Source: Planctomycetota bacterium
GTDB lineage: Bacteria > Planctomycetota > Planctomycetia > Planctomycetales > Planctomycetaceae
Assembly (NCBI GenBank): GCA_017859815.1
Contig: JAFMMM010000001.1
Span: forward strand, 31,435-75,562
DNA length: 44,128 nucleotides
Direction of reading: 5' to 3'
Position numbers and translations under genes: made by a program. Shown piece after piece: positions 28,836-44,008 of this stretch; the stretch's first letter is position 1; every line of letters starts with the position of its first letter. A model generated the notes under the pieces. That model had not been told where the DNA came from. It saw nothing but the letters and a program-made list of their open reading frames with translations, and did not search any database.

Positions 28836-31800
28836 TCAGCCGTCAAGAGTATCCGGGCTGAGATCAGCAAGGAATGGTGTCGACGGACGATCCGTCTCCG
28901 GTCGTCGAGCACCAAAGTCGGCTGCACCCATGAGATCCTGGCGAGCGGCAGCCATTCGTGCCCTCGCCTCCTCCTGCTCACGCAGGGCCGAATCATGAAT
29001 GCGAACCTGAGCATCCTGGTGCAGTCGGAATCCGGTCCCTGCCGGAATGAGATGCCCCAGAATGACATTTTCTTTCAAGCCAACCAGTTGGTCTGAACGT
29101 CCGCCCAGTGCAGCTTCAGTAAGAACCTTGGTGGTTTCCTGGAAACTGGCCGCAGAAATGAAACTCTCGCTGGATACCGCAGCTTTGGTGATCCCGAGCA
29201 ACTGCGGACTGGCCTTGGCTTTCCGCAAAGCCGCATATTTAATGGGCTTCGACAACTCTGCATTCACCTCATCAATTTCGGAGATGGGTACCTTGTCACC
29301 CTCTTCGTAATCCGAATCACCCGGCTCCGTGATACGGCCCATGGACTCCAGAGCATCATTGACACGCTTCAACTCAAACTTGTCGATCAGAACGCCCGGC
29401 AACAGGTCTGTGTCACCAACACTGTCGACACGAATCTTCCGCAGCATCTGAGACACGACGATTTCAATGTGCTTGTCGTCAATCTCCACACGCTGGGCAC
29501 GATAAACGTTTTGGATCTCATGCAGCAGGTACTGCTGCACCTCTTCCGGACCACTCACTCGCAGAATGTCCTGCGGGACCAGCGGACCACGGACGAGTGC
29601 GTCTCCCGCGTGCACCAGGTCACCCGAATGAACCTGCAGGTCCTTGCCGTGCGGAATCACATGCTCAACCTCGGTCCCGTCTGCAGCCTTGATCACAACG
29701 AGCCGTTTGCCTCGTTTCTTCTCAGCAGGGAGTTCCACCTCGCCATCAATCTCAGCAACCACAGCCGGATCTTTCGGCTTGCGAGCTTCAAAGAGTTCGG
29801 TGACGCGGGGCAGACCACCCGTGATATCCTGAGTACCTGACGATTCGCGAGGCGTTTTGGCCACGACCGCTCCGGCACTGACCGAGCTGCCGTCTCCCAC
29901 TTCGATACCCGCCCCTTCCGGCAGATAGTAGAAGTCGAGGATTTTTCCGCTGCCGTCTTCCACGACAACCTGCGGATGCAGCCCGCCCTTGTGCTCAATT
30001 ACTGTTCGGCGAAGTGTACCGGACCCTTCCTTTTCAACTCGAATTGACTGCCCTTCGACGCAGTCTTCCAGTCGCACCCGACCGCCGACCTGAGCAATAA
30101 TTGGGATTGCGTGCGGATCCCAGTCACAAAGCACGTCGCCAATACTGACTAACTGATCCTCTGCAACCTGCAACACGGCACCGTTGGGAACCCGTTGAGT
30201 GTCAACTTCACGGCCACGATCGTCGACGATTGCCAACTCTCCGTTTCGACCGAGCACAACCTGGCGGCCCTCGGAGTTGATCACGCTGCGAATGCGGGTA
30301 AACCGCACTTTTCCGGCTCGTTTCGCAACCATCTCACTCTCTTCCACCGCGGTGGTCCCAATACCACCCATGTGGAACGTCCGCATCGTCAACTGTGTAC
30401 CGGGCTCTCCAATACTCTGTGCCGCAATAATGCCGACGGCCATTCCCATTTCAACGAGATCGCCGGTGGACAGGTCCATGCCGTAGCAGCGCTGGCAAAT
30501 GCCCAGTGGGGCTTCACACGTCATCGGGCTGCGAACCTGGATTCGTTCCAGGCCCATCTCTTCGATCTGGCGAGCCTTTTCGACCGTGATCATCTCGCCT
30601 TCGCGGACAATGGTCTCTTCAGTAATCAGGTTGACAATATTGGTTCGGCTCACGCGACCGCGGATCGCATCGGCCAGACTCACCTCAACCTTCTCACCAC
30701 GATAGACAACACCGCGTGTCAACCCCTTGGTCGTGCCGCAGTCTTCGCAGGTCACCACCATGTTCTGACAAATATCGGCAAGCTTTCGGGTCAGATATCC
30801 ACTGTCCGCAGTCTTGAGTGCGGTGTCCGCAAGACCCTTGCGAGCCCCGTGCGTTGAACTGAAGTATTCGAGGACGGACAGCCCCTCGCGGAAGTTGGAC
30901 TTAATTGGAGTTTCGATGATCTCGCCACTCGGCTTCGCCATCAACCCACGCATTCCCGACAACTGCTGAATCTGCCCAACACCACCTCGAGCACCGGACT
31001 GGGCCATGAGATAAATTGGATTCACGTAGACGCCCTCGTCACGCTCGTCTGCCTTCAGTTGCTCCATCATCGATTTCATGATGGACTCGCGAGCGTGTGT
31101 CCAGGTTTCAAGGACCTTGTTGTAGCGTTCCTTGTCCGTAATGACGCCACGCTCGAACAACTTCATCAGCTTCAGGACAGCCTTTTCGGAGTCAGCAATC
31201 TCCTGCTCCTTATTCGGCGCTGTACACAGGTCGCTGATTCCAAAGGACAGACCACTTTCGGTGGAGGTTCGGAAGCCAAGACTCTTCATGCGATCGAGCA
31301 ACTCGATTGTCTCGCGCCGCCCAAGCTCCAGATAACAGTCCGAAATCACGCGAGCAAGGTCTTTGCTGCCCATCGTGATGTTATAGAAAGCCATCTTGGC
31401 TGGCAGCACATCGTTGAAGAATATTCGCCCCGGCGACGTTTCCACCAGTCCACCCGAACGGAAATTCTCTTCTCCATCACCCTTGACACGCTTGCCTCTC
31501 GGCAAACGCACGCGAACTGTGGCGTGTCGACTGACCCGACCCTGCTGGAAGGCCATGAACACCTCGTCGGTGGACGCAAAGACCATCCCATCGCCAACGT
31601 GGTCAGCTTTCTTCAGAGTCTGATAGTAACAACCCATGACGATGTCCTGGGACGCACTGATAATCGGAGATCCGTTGGCCGGGCTGAAAATATTGTGCGT
31701 CGACATCATCAGAGTCGTGGCTTCAACCTGAGCCTCCATCGAAAGTGGCAGGTGTACGGCCATCTGGTCGCCGTCAAAGTCTGCGTTGAATCCCTTGCAG

Positions 31801-33152
31801 ACCAACGGATGAAGTCGAATGGCATTCCCTTCCACCAGCACCGGTTCAAACGCCTGAATACCGATACGGTGCAACGTCGGTGCTCGGTTCAACAGCACGG
31901 GATGATTGCGAATCACTTCGTCGAGAATATCCCAGACGTCCTCGTCCCGGCGCTCCAGCATTCGCTTGGCACTCTTGATCGTATCTGCGTGGCCAAGGTC
32001 CTTCAGACGGCGAATAACGAAAGGCTGAAATAACTCCAGTGCAATCTTCTTGGGCAGCCCACACTGGTGCAAACGCAACTCAGGCCCCACGACAATCACA
32101 CTACGAGCAGAATAGTCGACACGCTTCCCAAGCAAGTTCTCGCGGAATCGCCCCTGCTTTCCCTTGATCATATCGGTCAGGGATTTCAACGGACGATTGG
32201 ATGAACCCAGAACCGGACGCTTGCAGCGGTTGTTGTCAAACAAGGCATCAACAGACTGCTGCAACATTCGCTTCTCGTTGCGAACAATCACTTCTGGCGC
32301 ATTCAGGTCAACAAGTTTCTTGAGCCGGTTGTTGCGGTTAATAATACGGCGATACAGATCGTTCAGGTCACTGGTGGCAAAATTCCCGGAATCCAACAGG
32401 ACCAGCGGTCGAAGATCCGGAGGAATGACCGGTATCACATCCAGAACCATCCAGTCCGGTCGATTCTCACTGTCGCGGAGAGCTTCCACGATCTTCAGAC
32501 GCTTGATCAGATCCTTGGTTTTCTGCTGAGCCGTGGTATTGGCCAGATCCGTGCGCAACTCTTCCGATAACTCTCGCAATTGCATTTGCCCCAGCAACCT
32601 CTTGATCGCCTCGGCACCCATGCCAATTTCGAAGTTGCCGTCACCAAAGTCTCGCCGCGCCTGCCGAGCCTCTTCTTCGGTCAGCATCTGACAACGCTCC
32701 AGCGTTGTCTCGCCCGGATCGATCACCACGTAATCCTGAAAGTAAATTACTTTCTCAAGAGATGTGGTCTTCATGTTCAGCAGCGCGCCAAGTCGGGAAG
32801 GCATCGACTTGAAGAACCAGATGTGAACAACGGGGGCCGCCAGTTCGATATGCCCCATTCGCTTTCGGCGAACGCGACTATGAGTCACCTTTACACCGCA
32901 ACGATCACAGATCATTCCTTTGTATTTCATCCCACGATACTTACCGCAGGCACACTCCCAGTCCTTCTCAGGACCGAAGATCCGCTCACAGAACAAACCG
33001 TCACGTTCCGGTCGGTAAGTTCTGTAATTAATCGTCTCGGGCTTCTTCACTTCGCCGAATGACCAGCTGCGGATGTCCGATGGACTCGCAAGACTAATCT
33101 TTACTGCGGCGTAGTCATTGACGCGATCAAAAGTACCTTCACTGACGCTCAC
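28836..33152 (-). CDS. rpoC: RNA polymerase beta' subunit
   Basis: 1438 aa with [16 protein letters not shown] and zinc motif [23 protein letters not shown] start. Confidence 0.99.
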   Translation of the reverse strand: MSVSEGTFDRVNDYAAVKISLASPSDIRSWSFGEVKKPETINYRTYRPERDGLFCERIFGPEKDWECACGKYRGMKYKGMICDRCGVKVTHSRVRRKRMGHIELAAPVVHIWFFKSMPSRLGALLNMKTTSLEKVIYFQDYVVIDPGETTLERCQMLTEEEARQARRDFGDGNFEIGMGAEAIKRLLGQMQLRELSEELRTDLANTTAQQKTKDLIKRLKIVEALRDSENRPDWMVLDVIPVIPPDLRPLVLLDSGNFATSDLNDLYRRIINRNNRLKKLVDLNAPEVIVRNEKRMLQQSVDALFDNNRCKRPVLGSSNRPLKSLTDMIKGKQGRFRENLLGKRVDYSARSVIVVGPELRLHQCGLPKKIALELFQPFVIRRLKDLGHADTIKSAKRMLERRDEDVWDILDEVIRNHPVLLNRAPTLHRIGIQAFEPVLVEGNAIRLHPLVCKGFNADFDGDQMAVHLPLSMEAQVEATTLMMSTHNIFSPANGSPIISASQDIVMGCYYQTLKKADHVGDGMVFASTDEVFMAFQQGRVSRHATVRVRLPRGKRVKGDGEENFRSGGLVETSPGRIFFNDVLPAKMAFYNITMGSKDLARVISDCYLELGRRETIELLDRMKSLGFRTSTESGLSFGISDLCTAPNKEQEIADSEKAVLKLMKLFERGVITDKERYNKVLETWTHARESIMKSMMEQLKADERDEGVYVNPIYLMAQSGARGGVGQIQQLSGMRGLMAKPSGEIIETPIKSNFREGLSVLEYFSSTHGARKGLADTALKTADSGYLTRKLADICQNMVVTCEDCGTTKGLTRGVVYRGEKVEVSLADAIRGRVSRTNIVNLITEETIVREGEMITVEKARQIEEMGLERIQVRSPMTCEAPLGICQRCYGMDLSTGDLVEMGMAVGIIAAQSIGEPGTQLTMRTFHMGGIGTTAVEESEMVAKRAGKVRFTRIRSVINSEGRQVVLGRNGELAIVDDRGREVDTQRVPNGAVLQVAEDQLVSIGDVLCDWDPHAIPIIAQVGGRVRLEDCVEGQSIRVEKEGSGTLRRTVIEHKGGLHPQVVVEDGSGKILDFYYLPEGAGIEVGDGSSVSAGAVVAKTPRESSGTQDITGGLPRVTELFEARKPKDPAVVAEIDGEVELPAEKKRGKRLVVIKAADGTEVEHVIPHGKDLQVHSGDLVHAGDALVRGPLVPQDILRVSGPEEVQQYLLHEIQNVYRAQRVEIDDKHIEIVVSQMLRKIRVDSVGDTDLLPGVLIDKFELKRVNDALESMGRITEPGDSDYEEGDKVPISEIDEVNAELSKPIKYAALRKAKASPQLLGITKAAVSSESFISAASFQETTKVLTEAALGGRSDQLVGLKENVILGHLIPAGTGFRLHQDAQVRIHDSALREQEEARARMAAARQDLMGAADFGARRPETDRPSTPFLADLSPDTLDG

Positions 33153-33263
33153 GCGCTCTTCTCCCTTTTTCGGAGCCCTGTTGTTTCGATGATTCCACTC
33201 GATGCAACCGCGGGTGCATCATACAGTCTCTGGCTGCTATACAGTCCGGCTGCTCACCGGCTC

Positions 33264-36992
<3,729 letters not shown>

Positions 36993-37145
36993 GCGAAACC
37001 CTGCCTTAGATTCCAAAACCAAGACCATGGGCAGTTTGAAGCACGAATGAGCTTCCCTGCCTGAGGCCCGAAAAATACGAGGACGGAAGATCGCCGCCTC
37101 GCGTCTATCCCCACCTTGATCACCTGACTGGTCGGTCAACTACGC

Positions 37146-37229
37146 GACACAACCAATTTGACGCAACCAACCTGACACAACCAACCAGACACGACCAAAC
37201 TGACACCACCACCTTGACACAACCGACTT
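37146..37229. repeat. six-copy tandem repeat of a 14-bp unit upstream of rpoB
   Basis: Plus strand: gacacaaccaattt|gacgcaaccaacct|gacacaaccaacca|gacacgaccaaact|gacaccaccacctt|gacacaaccgactt. Confidence 0.92.
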
Positions 37230-37804
37230 TACAAAGCCGGCCGGCCCGACCGAATCAACTTACATCGACTGCAAAACCCCAACCAACACTGCAGTCGACA
37301 CTGCTATCAGGAAACCGTCCAGAGCCACCACGCCCGGGAAGACTCGACAGCACGCAGATGCTCCTGCCAGACCACCATTGAAACACCGGAAACGCACCCC
37401 AGCCCAGACAACTTAACCGCCCCCGGGCACCTAAGATTAGCAAATCCCCGTGCGGTGGGAACCCTCTACACGCCCGCAGCAAGGACTCCCCAAAACCGGC
37501 GAATCCCCGCATTCTTATGGCGGAGACCATGAAGAACACAGCAGCAGGAGAAACCCGGCTGCTCAAACAATCGCCTGCATTCAGCGCGCAACGAAAGGCA
37601 CCTGCCAGTTCACTAACAGTTGCCTGTAAGAAAGCCCAAGTTGTATTCTGTTCCAATACCGTTGCTGAACACGTGGTGCAGTACCCCAGCCTGAGGAACA
37701 CCGGAACTTCCCCGGCGACAACCGCCGGAAATGCAATTGCCGGGATGGGCCCAGGTCCATCCCGGCTCTTGCAAACGAAAAGCTCTGCTACACTACGCCT
37801 GGTC

Positions 37805-38209
37805 TCACTTCAGCTCGACCTCACCGCCAGCCTCTTCGACCTCTGCCTTCAACTTCTCCGCATCCTCTTTGGACAGACCTTCTTTCAGCGGCTTGGGAGC
37901 ACCTTCCACGAGTTCCTTGGCCTCTTTCAGACCCAGCCCGGTTGCGCCACGCACAACCTTGATCACAGCAATCTTCTTTGCTGAATCAAAACCGGACAGA
38001 ATCACGTCGAACTCGGTCTTCTCTTCAGCAGCAGCCTCGCCGCCACCAGCAGCAGCGACCATCACGGCACCGCCACCTGCTGGCTCGATGCCATGGACTT
38101 CCTTCAGATAGTCCACAACCTTCTTCGCGTCGAGAAGTGACAAACCGACGATACGATCGCCCAGTTCCTTTGTTGCATCATCAAACTCTGTTGCCGCTTC
38201 CGCAGACAT
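37805..38209 (-). CDS. rplL: ribosomal protein bL12 (L7/L12)
   Basis: [72 protein letters not shown]. Confidence 0.98.
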   Translation of the reverse strand: MSAEAATEFDDATKELGDRIVGLSLLDAKKVVDYLKEVHGIEPAGGGAVMVAAAGGGEAAAEEKTEFDVILSGFDSAKKIAVIKVVRGATGLGLKEAKELVEGAPKPLKEGLSKEDAEKLKAEVEEAGGEVELK

Positions 38210-38320
38210 GACCAAACCTTTCTCTATTCAGTAATAAGCTCAGAGTAACAAGCTTCTCGTAAAGCTATTTCTTTCAAAACCCAAATTTCCCAAGCGACTC
38301 CGCTCCGGCACAACCGCCGT

Positions 38321-38839
38321 CTACGCCTCGTCCTTCTCGGAAATTGTCTTCAACTGACCAGCAAGCTGACCTCCGGGACTCTGCATACATCCAGCAATCT
38401 GTGCACCCGGTGCCAACATCAGACCCGCAAGTTCGGCAATCGTCTCCAAACGCCCCTTGCTCTTGCTAAGCGCTTCAACCCCACCAGCGTCAAGAGTCTG
38501 CCCCTCAACCGTTCCACCCTTAATGGTAATGGTGTCGATCTCGTCAGCCCACTTGGCAACGCAGCGTGCCAGAGCAACGACGTCTTCGGAGCCCCACACC
38601 AGCGTACTCGGCCCGGACAGCAAGGAGTCGAGACCCGCGACACCGCGACCCTGCAGCGCCATGGCGGCGAACGAGTTGCGGACCGTCAGGGCTGACACGT
38701 TGTCCGATCGCAAACCAATCCGAAATCGATTGGCACTGATCGCGTCTACCCTGGACACGTCAATCACGATAAAGTCACTTGCGTCACCAATGCGATCACC
38801 GATCGCCGCAATTTCCAGGTCTTTAATCTGACGACTCAT
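38321..38839 (-). CDS. rplJ: ribosomal protein uL10
   Basis: Located between rplA and rplL; uL10-like N-terminal domain; 172 aa. Confidence 0.92.
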   Translation of the reverse strand: MSRQIKDLEIAAIGDRIGDASDFIVIDVSRVDAISANRFRIGLRSDNVSALTVRNSFAAMALQGRGVAGLDSLLSGPSTLVWGSEDVVALARCVAKWADEIDTITIKGGTVEGQTLDAGGVEALSKSKGRLETIAELAGLMLAPGAQIAGCMQSPGGQLAGQLKTISEKDEA

Positions 38840-38897
38840 GTCTCACCCAATCCAACTTGAACACGCTGTCTCACAACAGTGACGGCAGAAACAAAAC

Positions 38898-39602
38898 TCA
38901 AATCGCCACAGAAATTGACGGCATCATCGTGGCTGAGAGCACCATCCCACGCAGATACGCCCCTTTGGACGAATTCGGCTTCAGACTGCGTATGAATGCC
39001 ATCAAGGACTCGATGTTCTCACTCAGCAACTGCTCGTCGAACGACAGTTTGCCGACAATACAGTGCACATTGGCACCGTTGTCCACCCGAAACTCAACCT
39101 TACCAGCCTTGTATTCCTTTACTGCGGTCGCCACGTCCTGAGTCACTGTGCCAGCACGTGGACTGGGCATCAAACCGCGAGGGCCAAGGACTCGCCCCAG
39201 CGGTCCAACCACGCCCATCATGTCCGGTGTCGCAATGCACACGTCGAAGTCGAGCCAGCCGCCCTTCACCTTGTCCGCCAGATCCTTGCCACCGACATGG
39301 TCGGCTCCTGCACCCTCGGCAACAGCAACATTCTCGCCCTGAGCAAAAACCAGCACACGCTGAGTCTTCCCGATCCCGTGAGGCAGAACGATACTACCGC
39401 GAATAATCTGGTCCGCTTGCCGGGGATCAACCCCCAGCCGAACCGCAATCTCCACAGTCTGATCAAACCCGCAACGACTGATGCCATTCGGCAGTGAGTC
39501 CTCGAGCGTCTTCAAAGCCTTGACAGCTTCCGTAAGACTCACAGTTCCCAACTCCGCAGACTTCTTCTGCAGAACCCTCATTCGCTTTGACAAACCAGCC
39601 AT
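38898..39602 (-). CDS. rplA: ribosomal protein uL1
   Basis: [45 protein letters not shown]...[29 protein letters not shown]. Confidence 0.98.
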   Translation of the reverse strand: MAGLSKRMRVLQKKSAELGTVSLTEAVKALKTLEDSLPNGISRCGFDQTVEIAVRLGVDPRQADQIIRGSIVLPHGIGKTQRVLVFAQGENVAVAEGAGADHVGGKDLADKVKGGWLDFDVCIATPDMMGVVGPLGRVLGPRGLMPSPRAGTVTQDVATAVKEYKAGKVEFRVDNGANVHCIVGKLSFDEQLLSENIESLMAFIRSLKPNSSKGAYLRGMVLSATMMPSISVAI

Positions 39603-39662
39603 ATCTCAACACCCGAATTCTTCAGGAGATGAATCAAACACCAACAAACAACGCCGCGTCGC

Positions 39663-40094
39663 TCAACCGACGACCTCGATCCCCATGCTGCGAGCAGTCC
39701 CGGCGATCATTCGAACCGCCTGATCGACACTCGATGCATTCAAATCCTCGTACTTCTTCTTCGCGATCTCTTCGAGCTGAGCTCTACTGACCGTACCCAC
39801 CTTGTTCTTAAGCGGATTTTCTGACCCCTTCGCGATTCCTGCCGCCTGCTTCAACAATACAGCCGCCGGAGGGCTCTTGCAGATAAACTCGAAGGAACGA
39901 TCATTGAAGACCGTAATTACCACCGGAACAGTGACGCCCATCAGCTCACGAGTCTTGTCGTTGAACTGAGACACGAACTGCCCAATGTTGACACCGTGAG
40001 GCCCCAACGCAGTACCGACCGGAGGAGCCGGCGTCGCCTGACCACCCGTTACCTGCACCTTGATCTGGGCTGTGACCTGTCGCTGCTTACCCAT
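39663..40094 (-). CDS. rplK: ribosomal protein uL11
   Basis: [77 protein letters not shown]. Confidence 0.98.
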   Translation of the reverse strand: MGKQRQVTAQIKVQVTGGQATPAPPVGTALGPHGVNIGQFVSQFNDKTRELMGVTVPVVITVFNDRSFEFICKSPPAAVLLKQAAGIAKGSENPLKNKVGTVSRAQLEEIAKKKYEDLNASSVDQAVRMIAGTARSMGIEVVG

Positions 40095-40207
40095 GACAAA
40101 CCGTTCCGAATCTATTCCGTTGCCCGCGAGACACGGACAACATGGCTCCAGAAAAACTCAACAACCAACTCGAACGCCCTGCACAAAGCAGCGGCCCGCC
40201 TCAACAA

Positions 40208-40765
40208 TCAGATCAACTCGACCTGCCAATGATCCAATTCCACCGGAGTCGATCGGCCGAAAATCTCAATCAGCACAGAGACCTTGCCGCTGTGCTCGTC
40301 GATTCCCTCGACCCGACCCTCGAAATTCTCGAACATCCCCTCATTGATCTTCACGATCTCGCCAACCGAAACACCAATTCGTACCTTCGGCGAAGCGACA
40401 CTCTCTTCTGACCCGCGTCCGAGCATTCGATCGACTTCGTATGGCTCCATCGGCAAGGGCTTGCCAGCGGCACCCGCAAAGTCACCAACACCGCTGGTAT
40501 CCCGTACAAGATACCACGTCTCATCATTGAGCGCCATCTCAATCATGATGTAGCCGGGAAACAGTTTCCTCTCCACTTCACCGCTCTTGGCACGTGAGTC
40601 AACCACCCTCTCCGAAGGGATCACGATCTCGCCAAAGTGCTTTTCGAGTTGCTCCAGCTTAATCTTTTTCAGTAACGCCTCGCGAATGGTCCGTTCACGG
40701 TTCGTCTGCACCTTGAGCACATACCACTCTTTCCCCGAACCATTGTCGCCTTCAGCCTGCATCAT
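40208..40765 (-). CDS. nusG: transcription termination/antitermination factor NusG
   Basis: [22 protein letters not shown]...[30 protein letters not shown]...[22 protein letters not shown] (KOW). Confidence 0.97.
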   Translation of the reverse strand: MMQAEGDNGSGKEWYVLKVQTNRERTIREALLKKIKLEQLEKHFGEIVIPSERVVDSRAKSGEVERKLFPGYIMIEMALNDETWYLVRDTSGVGDFAGAAGKPLPMEPYEVDRMLGRGSEESVASPKVRIGVSVGEIVKINEGMFENFEGRVEGIDEHSGKVSVLIEIFGRSTPVELDHWQVELI

Positions 40766-40836
40766 TGACTCCCCAACAGAATTTCGCTCTCCGATTGACG
40801 ACTGGCAGCCGGAAATCGCTTTGAGTCAAACTTCAC

Positions 40837-41268
40837 TCACATCTCGTTGAAGCCAATGGCCTGAAACAGGGCTCGCCAAACCAGATCAACTAAAAACAGG
40901 AATGCCCCAAGACAAAACATCGTCACTACCACGACGATCGTCGCCTGGATGACCTCTTGACGTGCAGGCCACGTAACACGGAGCAACTCCGCCTCTACCG
41001 CAATCAAAAAATCAGCAAATCGCGCGTAATGAATCGCCCGAAACGCAACCCACGCAGCAAGCCCCCACAACACCAGCGGGATTGCAACCCTGAGGGACTG
41101 CCCCCATGTCATCAACGGACCACTGCCGAGCGTAATGCAACCGAAAGCAGCCACCACGGCAATTCCGAAAAATGTGAACTGACGCACCATTCTACCCTGA
41201 TTCGCCTTGTATAGACTCACAGAGAAGAGTTCAGGCAATAACGCTTTCGAACCACTCTTGCCGGACAT
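40837..41268 (-). CDS. secE: preprotein translocase subunit SecE (extended, about 3 TM)
   Basis: Adjacent to nusG; FLIAVEAELLRVTWPARQEVIQATIVVVVTMFCLGAFLFLVDLVWRALF is the conserved SecE C-terminus. Confidence 0.93.
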   Translation of the reverse strand: MSGKSGSKALLPELFSVSLYKANQGRMVRQFTFFGIAVVAAFGCITLGSGPLMTWGQSLRVAIPLVLWGLAAWVAFRAIHYARFADFLIAVEAELLRVTWPARQEVIQATIVVVVTMFCLGAFLFLVDLVWRALFQAIGFNEM

Positions 41269-41352
41269 CGATCAGAGATCCCCTACAAACTCACGCGGCG
41301 ACCAGGCACGCCGGGAATACCCCGCAGCTGGAATCGCCAATCGAAACCGCGA

Positions 41353-41376
41353 CAGTGACACAGTGACACAGTGACA
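41353..41376. repeat. three-copy perfect 8-bp tandem repeat (CAGTGACA)
   Basis: cagtgaca|cagtgaca|cagtgaca read directly. Confidence 0.9.
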
Positions 41377-41462
41377 CACAGCAAAAGCTGAACACTCCAC
41401 ACTGCTTCTTAAACACAGGCAGGCGAAGGACGCTTTTCGCGACGCTCTCACCCGGACCAAGC

Positions 41463-41534
41463 ACGGGAGGAGGGAGTTGAACCCCCAACCGCCGGATTTG
41501 GAATCCGGTGCTCTGCCAATTGAGCTACTCCCGT
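41463..41534 (-). tRNA. tRNA-Trp (anticodon CCA)
   Basis: ACGGGAGTAGCTCAATTGGCAGAGCACCGGATTCCAAATCCGG...GGGTTCAACTCCC...CTCCCGT. Confidence 0.95.
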
Positions 41535-41557
41535 AAACCACCCCGGCAAAACCGAGG

Positions 41558-41710
41558 TCATTTCTTGCGAGACTCTTTGTGGAGCGTATGCCGACGAAGC
41601 TTCGGACAATATTTCATCAGCTCCAGCCGTTCGGTACCGCGCGTCTCTTTGATCACACGGTAGTTCCGAGCACCCGTCTCAGTGCACTCAAGCCAAACAT
41701 ACTCTCGCAT
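41558..41710 (-). CDS. rpmG: ribosomal protein bL33 (zinc motif incomplete)
   Basis: MREYVWLECTETGARNYRVIKETRGTERLELMKYCPKLRRHTLHKESRKK; ATG at 41710. Confidence 0.95.
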   Translation of the reverse strand: MREYVWLECTETGARNYRVIKETRGTERLELMKYCPKLRRHTLHKESRKK

Positions 41711-41783
41711 CACGAATCCCCACACAAAACAAAGCTGCCTGCCAGAAATCCGACAGGCAGCGACTCGCATTATCAAATCTAAA

Positions 41784-42980
41784 TCACTGCAGGATCTTCG
41801 TGACGACACCCGAACCTACGGTCCGGCCGCCTTCGCGGATTGCAAATCGGGACTGCTCTTCCATCGCGATCGGCTTACCAAGCTCAACCTCGATCTTCGC
41901 GTTATCGCCAGGCATGCACATCTCAGCACCACCCAACAGCGAAGTAGAGCCGGTCACGTCCGTGGTACGGAAGTAGAACTGCGGACGGTAGCCATTGAAA
42001 AATGGCGTGTGCCGACCACCCTCTTCCTTGCTCAGAACAACGACCTCAGCCTCGAACTTCGTATGAGGCTTGATCGCACCAGGAGCAGCCAGAACCTGAC
42101 CACGCTGAATGTCTTCCTTCTTCACACCCCGAAGCAACAAGCCGACGTTGTCCCCAGCCTGACCCTGATCCAGTGTCTTCTGGAACATCTCAACACCGGT
42201 CACCGTTGTCTCCTGCGTATCACGGAGACCAACGATCTCGACTTTCTCGCCGACCTTGACAATGCCGGACTCAATACGACCAGTCGCGACAGTACCGCGC
42301 CCTTCGATGGAAAACACATCTTCGACCGCCATCGTGAATGCCTTATCGGAAGCACGCTGCGGCTCAGGAATGTTGCGGTCCAGAGATTCCATCAAATCCG
42401 TGACACACTGACTGAATGCATCGTCACCCGGGTTCTCCAGAGCCCCCTTCGCGTTGCCGCGAATGATCTCAATCGCATCCCCATCAAAGCCGTACTTGCT
42501 CAACAGCTCGCGAACTTCCATCTCAACCAGTTCGAGCAACTCTTCGTCGTCGACCAAGTCGCACTTGTTCAGGAAGACCACCAGTGCAGGCACATTCACC
42601 TGGCGAGCCAGCAGAATGTGCTCACGAGTCTGAGGCATCGGACCGTCAGCGGCAGACACAACCAGAATCGCGCCATCCATCTGAGCCGCACCGGTAATCA
42701 TATTCTTGATATAGTCGGCGTGACCAGGGCAATCGATGTGTGCGTAGTGACGGTTTGGAGTCTCGTACTCGACGTGACTCGCCGCGATCGTCACAGTTTT
42801 GGTCGCATCTCGAACAGTACCACCCTTGGCAATGTCTGAGTAGGACTTCACGGATGCCAGACCTTTTGCCGCCTGAACCGCCAGAATCGCCGCTGTTGTG
42901 GTCGTCTTGCCATGGTCAATGTGACCAATCGTGCCCACGTTCACGTGAGGCTTTGTTCTTTCGAAAGTACCCTTTGCCAT
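41784..42980 (-). CDS. tuf: elongation factor Tu
   Basis: [33 protein letters not shown]...[65 protein letters not shown]. Confidence 0.99.
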   Translation of the reverse strand: MAKGTFERTKPHVNVGTIGHIDHGKTTTTAAILAVQAAKGLASVKSYSDIAKGGTVRDATKTVTIAASHVEYETPNRHYAHIDCPGHADYIKNMITGAAQMDGAILVVSAADGPMPQTREHILLARQVNVPALVVFLNKCDLVDDEELLELVEMEVRELLSKYGFDGDAIEIIRGNAKGALENPGDDAFSQCVTDLMESLDRNIPEPQRASDKAFTMAVEDVFSIEGRGTVATGRIESGIVKVGEKVEIVGLRDTQETTVTGVEMFQKTLDQGQAGDNVGLLLRGVKKEDIQRGQVLAAPGAIKPHTKFEAEVVVLSKEEGGRHTPFFNGYRPQFYFRTTDVTGSTSLLGGAEMCMPGDNAKIEVELGKPIAMEEQSRFAIREGGRTVGSGVVTKILQ

Positions 42981-43339
42981 TAAACACTACTCCAGATCAA
43001 TCTTCGCCGGAGAAACCCAGAACCGGTCGAACAACCACAAACAAACGGCACCCCAACACAGAGCGCCCAGACCAGACTTTGAACTAATTCGCTGGAGCAA
43101 ACCGCCGAAAACGCCGTAACAACAACCCTGTCACCGACAGCAAGCAACCAAAGCAACACCCATCACGGGCACCCACCCTGAATCAACCCGCCGCGAACAA
43201 ACTCGCTGCCCAACACTCCACCTACAGTTCACCAACAGAACCAATGATTTCGACAGAAACCCCAGCCTGCCCGCAACATGCAACTGTGCAGCACGCCCAA
43301 CGAACCTCGCCGGCAACACAGGCACATCAGCATGCGTCG

Positions 43340-43415
<76 letters not shown>

Positions 43416-43539
43416 ACTGCCGCACCCATGGGAGCCCCGCTGGACCCGCCAGCAGAAACCAACCACACAAACACGACCACAGCGATTGCCAACTACGCCC
43501 ACAGCAACGCATTAACGCACTGGAACACCTGACAACAAG

Positions 43540-43610
<71 letters not shown>

Positions 43611-43693
43611 AACCCTGCCGCTTTCGCAGCAAAGCCCGACACTGTACCCACGCAATCTCTGCAGGTACAGCAGTCAACGCTCATTTCTCACAG

Positions 43694-43776
43694 TGGGGGA
43701 AACAGGATTCGAACCTGTGAAGGCGTACGCCACCAGATTTACAGTCTGGCCCTTTTGGCCGCTTAGGTATTCCCCC
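43694..43776 (-). tRNA. tRNA-Tyr (anticodon GUA)
   Basis: GGGGGAATACCTAAGCGGCCAAAAGGGCCAGACTGTAAATCTGG with class-II variable arm, CAGGTTCGAATCCTGTTTCCCCCA. Confidence 0.95.
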
Positions 43777-43879
43777 TGCACGGAGTGGCAAGCCACCCGG
43801 ACAGCACCCTGTCAAATTAGAAACACTCGCCCCAGTACCCCAACCGACAGTGAACCATCAGCTTGAGCCATGAGAGCAC

Positions 43880-43952
43880 AGCTAGCGGTGGGACTTGAAC
43901 CCACAACCGCCGGTTTACAAAACCGGAGCTCTGCCAATTGAGCTACACTAGC
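43880..43952 (-). tRNA. tRNA-Thr (anticodon UGU)
   Basis: GCTAGTGTAGCTCAATTGGCAGAGCTCCGGTTTTGTAAACCGG...GGGTTCAAGTCCC...CGCTAGC. Confidence 0.95.
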
Positions 43953-43980
43953 GCAATCCGATCCCGGAAGCGGGTCGCGG

Positions 43981-44008
43981 ATTGTAACGAACAACGAGCG
44001 GATCGCAA
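43981..44008 (-). promoter_or_regulatory. candidate promoter of the tRNA-tuf unit
   Basis: Minus strand TTGCGA (44003-44008), 16-bp spacer, TACAAT (43981-43986), then GC-rich CCGCGACCCGC before tRNA-Thr. Confidence 0.5.

Noticed and set aside
31059-32033. 324-aa plus-strand ORF
   Set aside because: Antisense to rpoC; spurious by overlap with an essential conserved gene.
37146-37229. CRISPR array
   Set aside because: Units are contiguous degenerate 14-mers with no spacers, and no cas genes are present.
37255-37701. 148-aa minus ORF in the rplL-rpoB spacer
   Set aside because: Gly/Arg/Ser/Cys/Trp-rich translation as expected from GT-rich non-coding DNA; no ribosome-binding site or motif seen. 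Would reconsider if homologues exist.
41682-42839. 385-aa plus-strand ORF
   Set aside because: Fully antisense to tuf; a by-product of codon bias in a highly expressed gene, with no recognisable domain.
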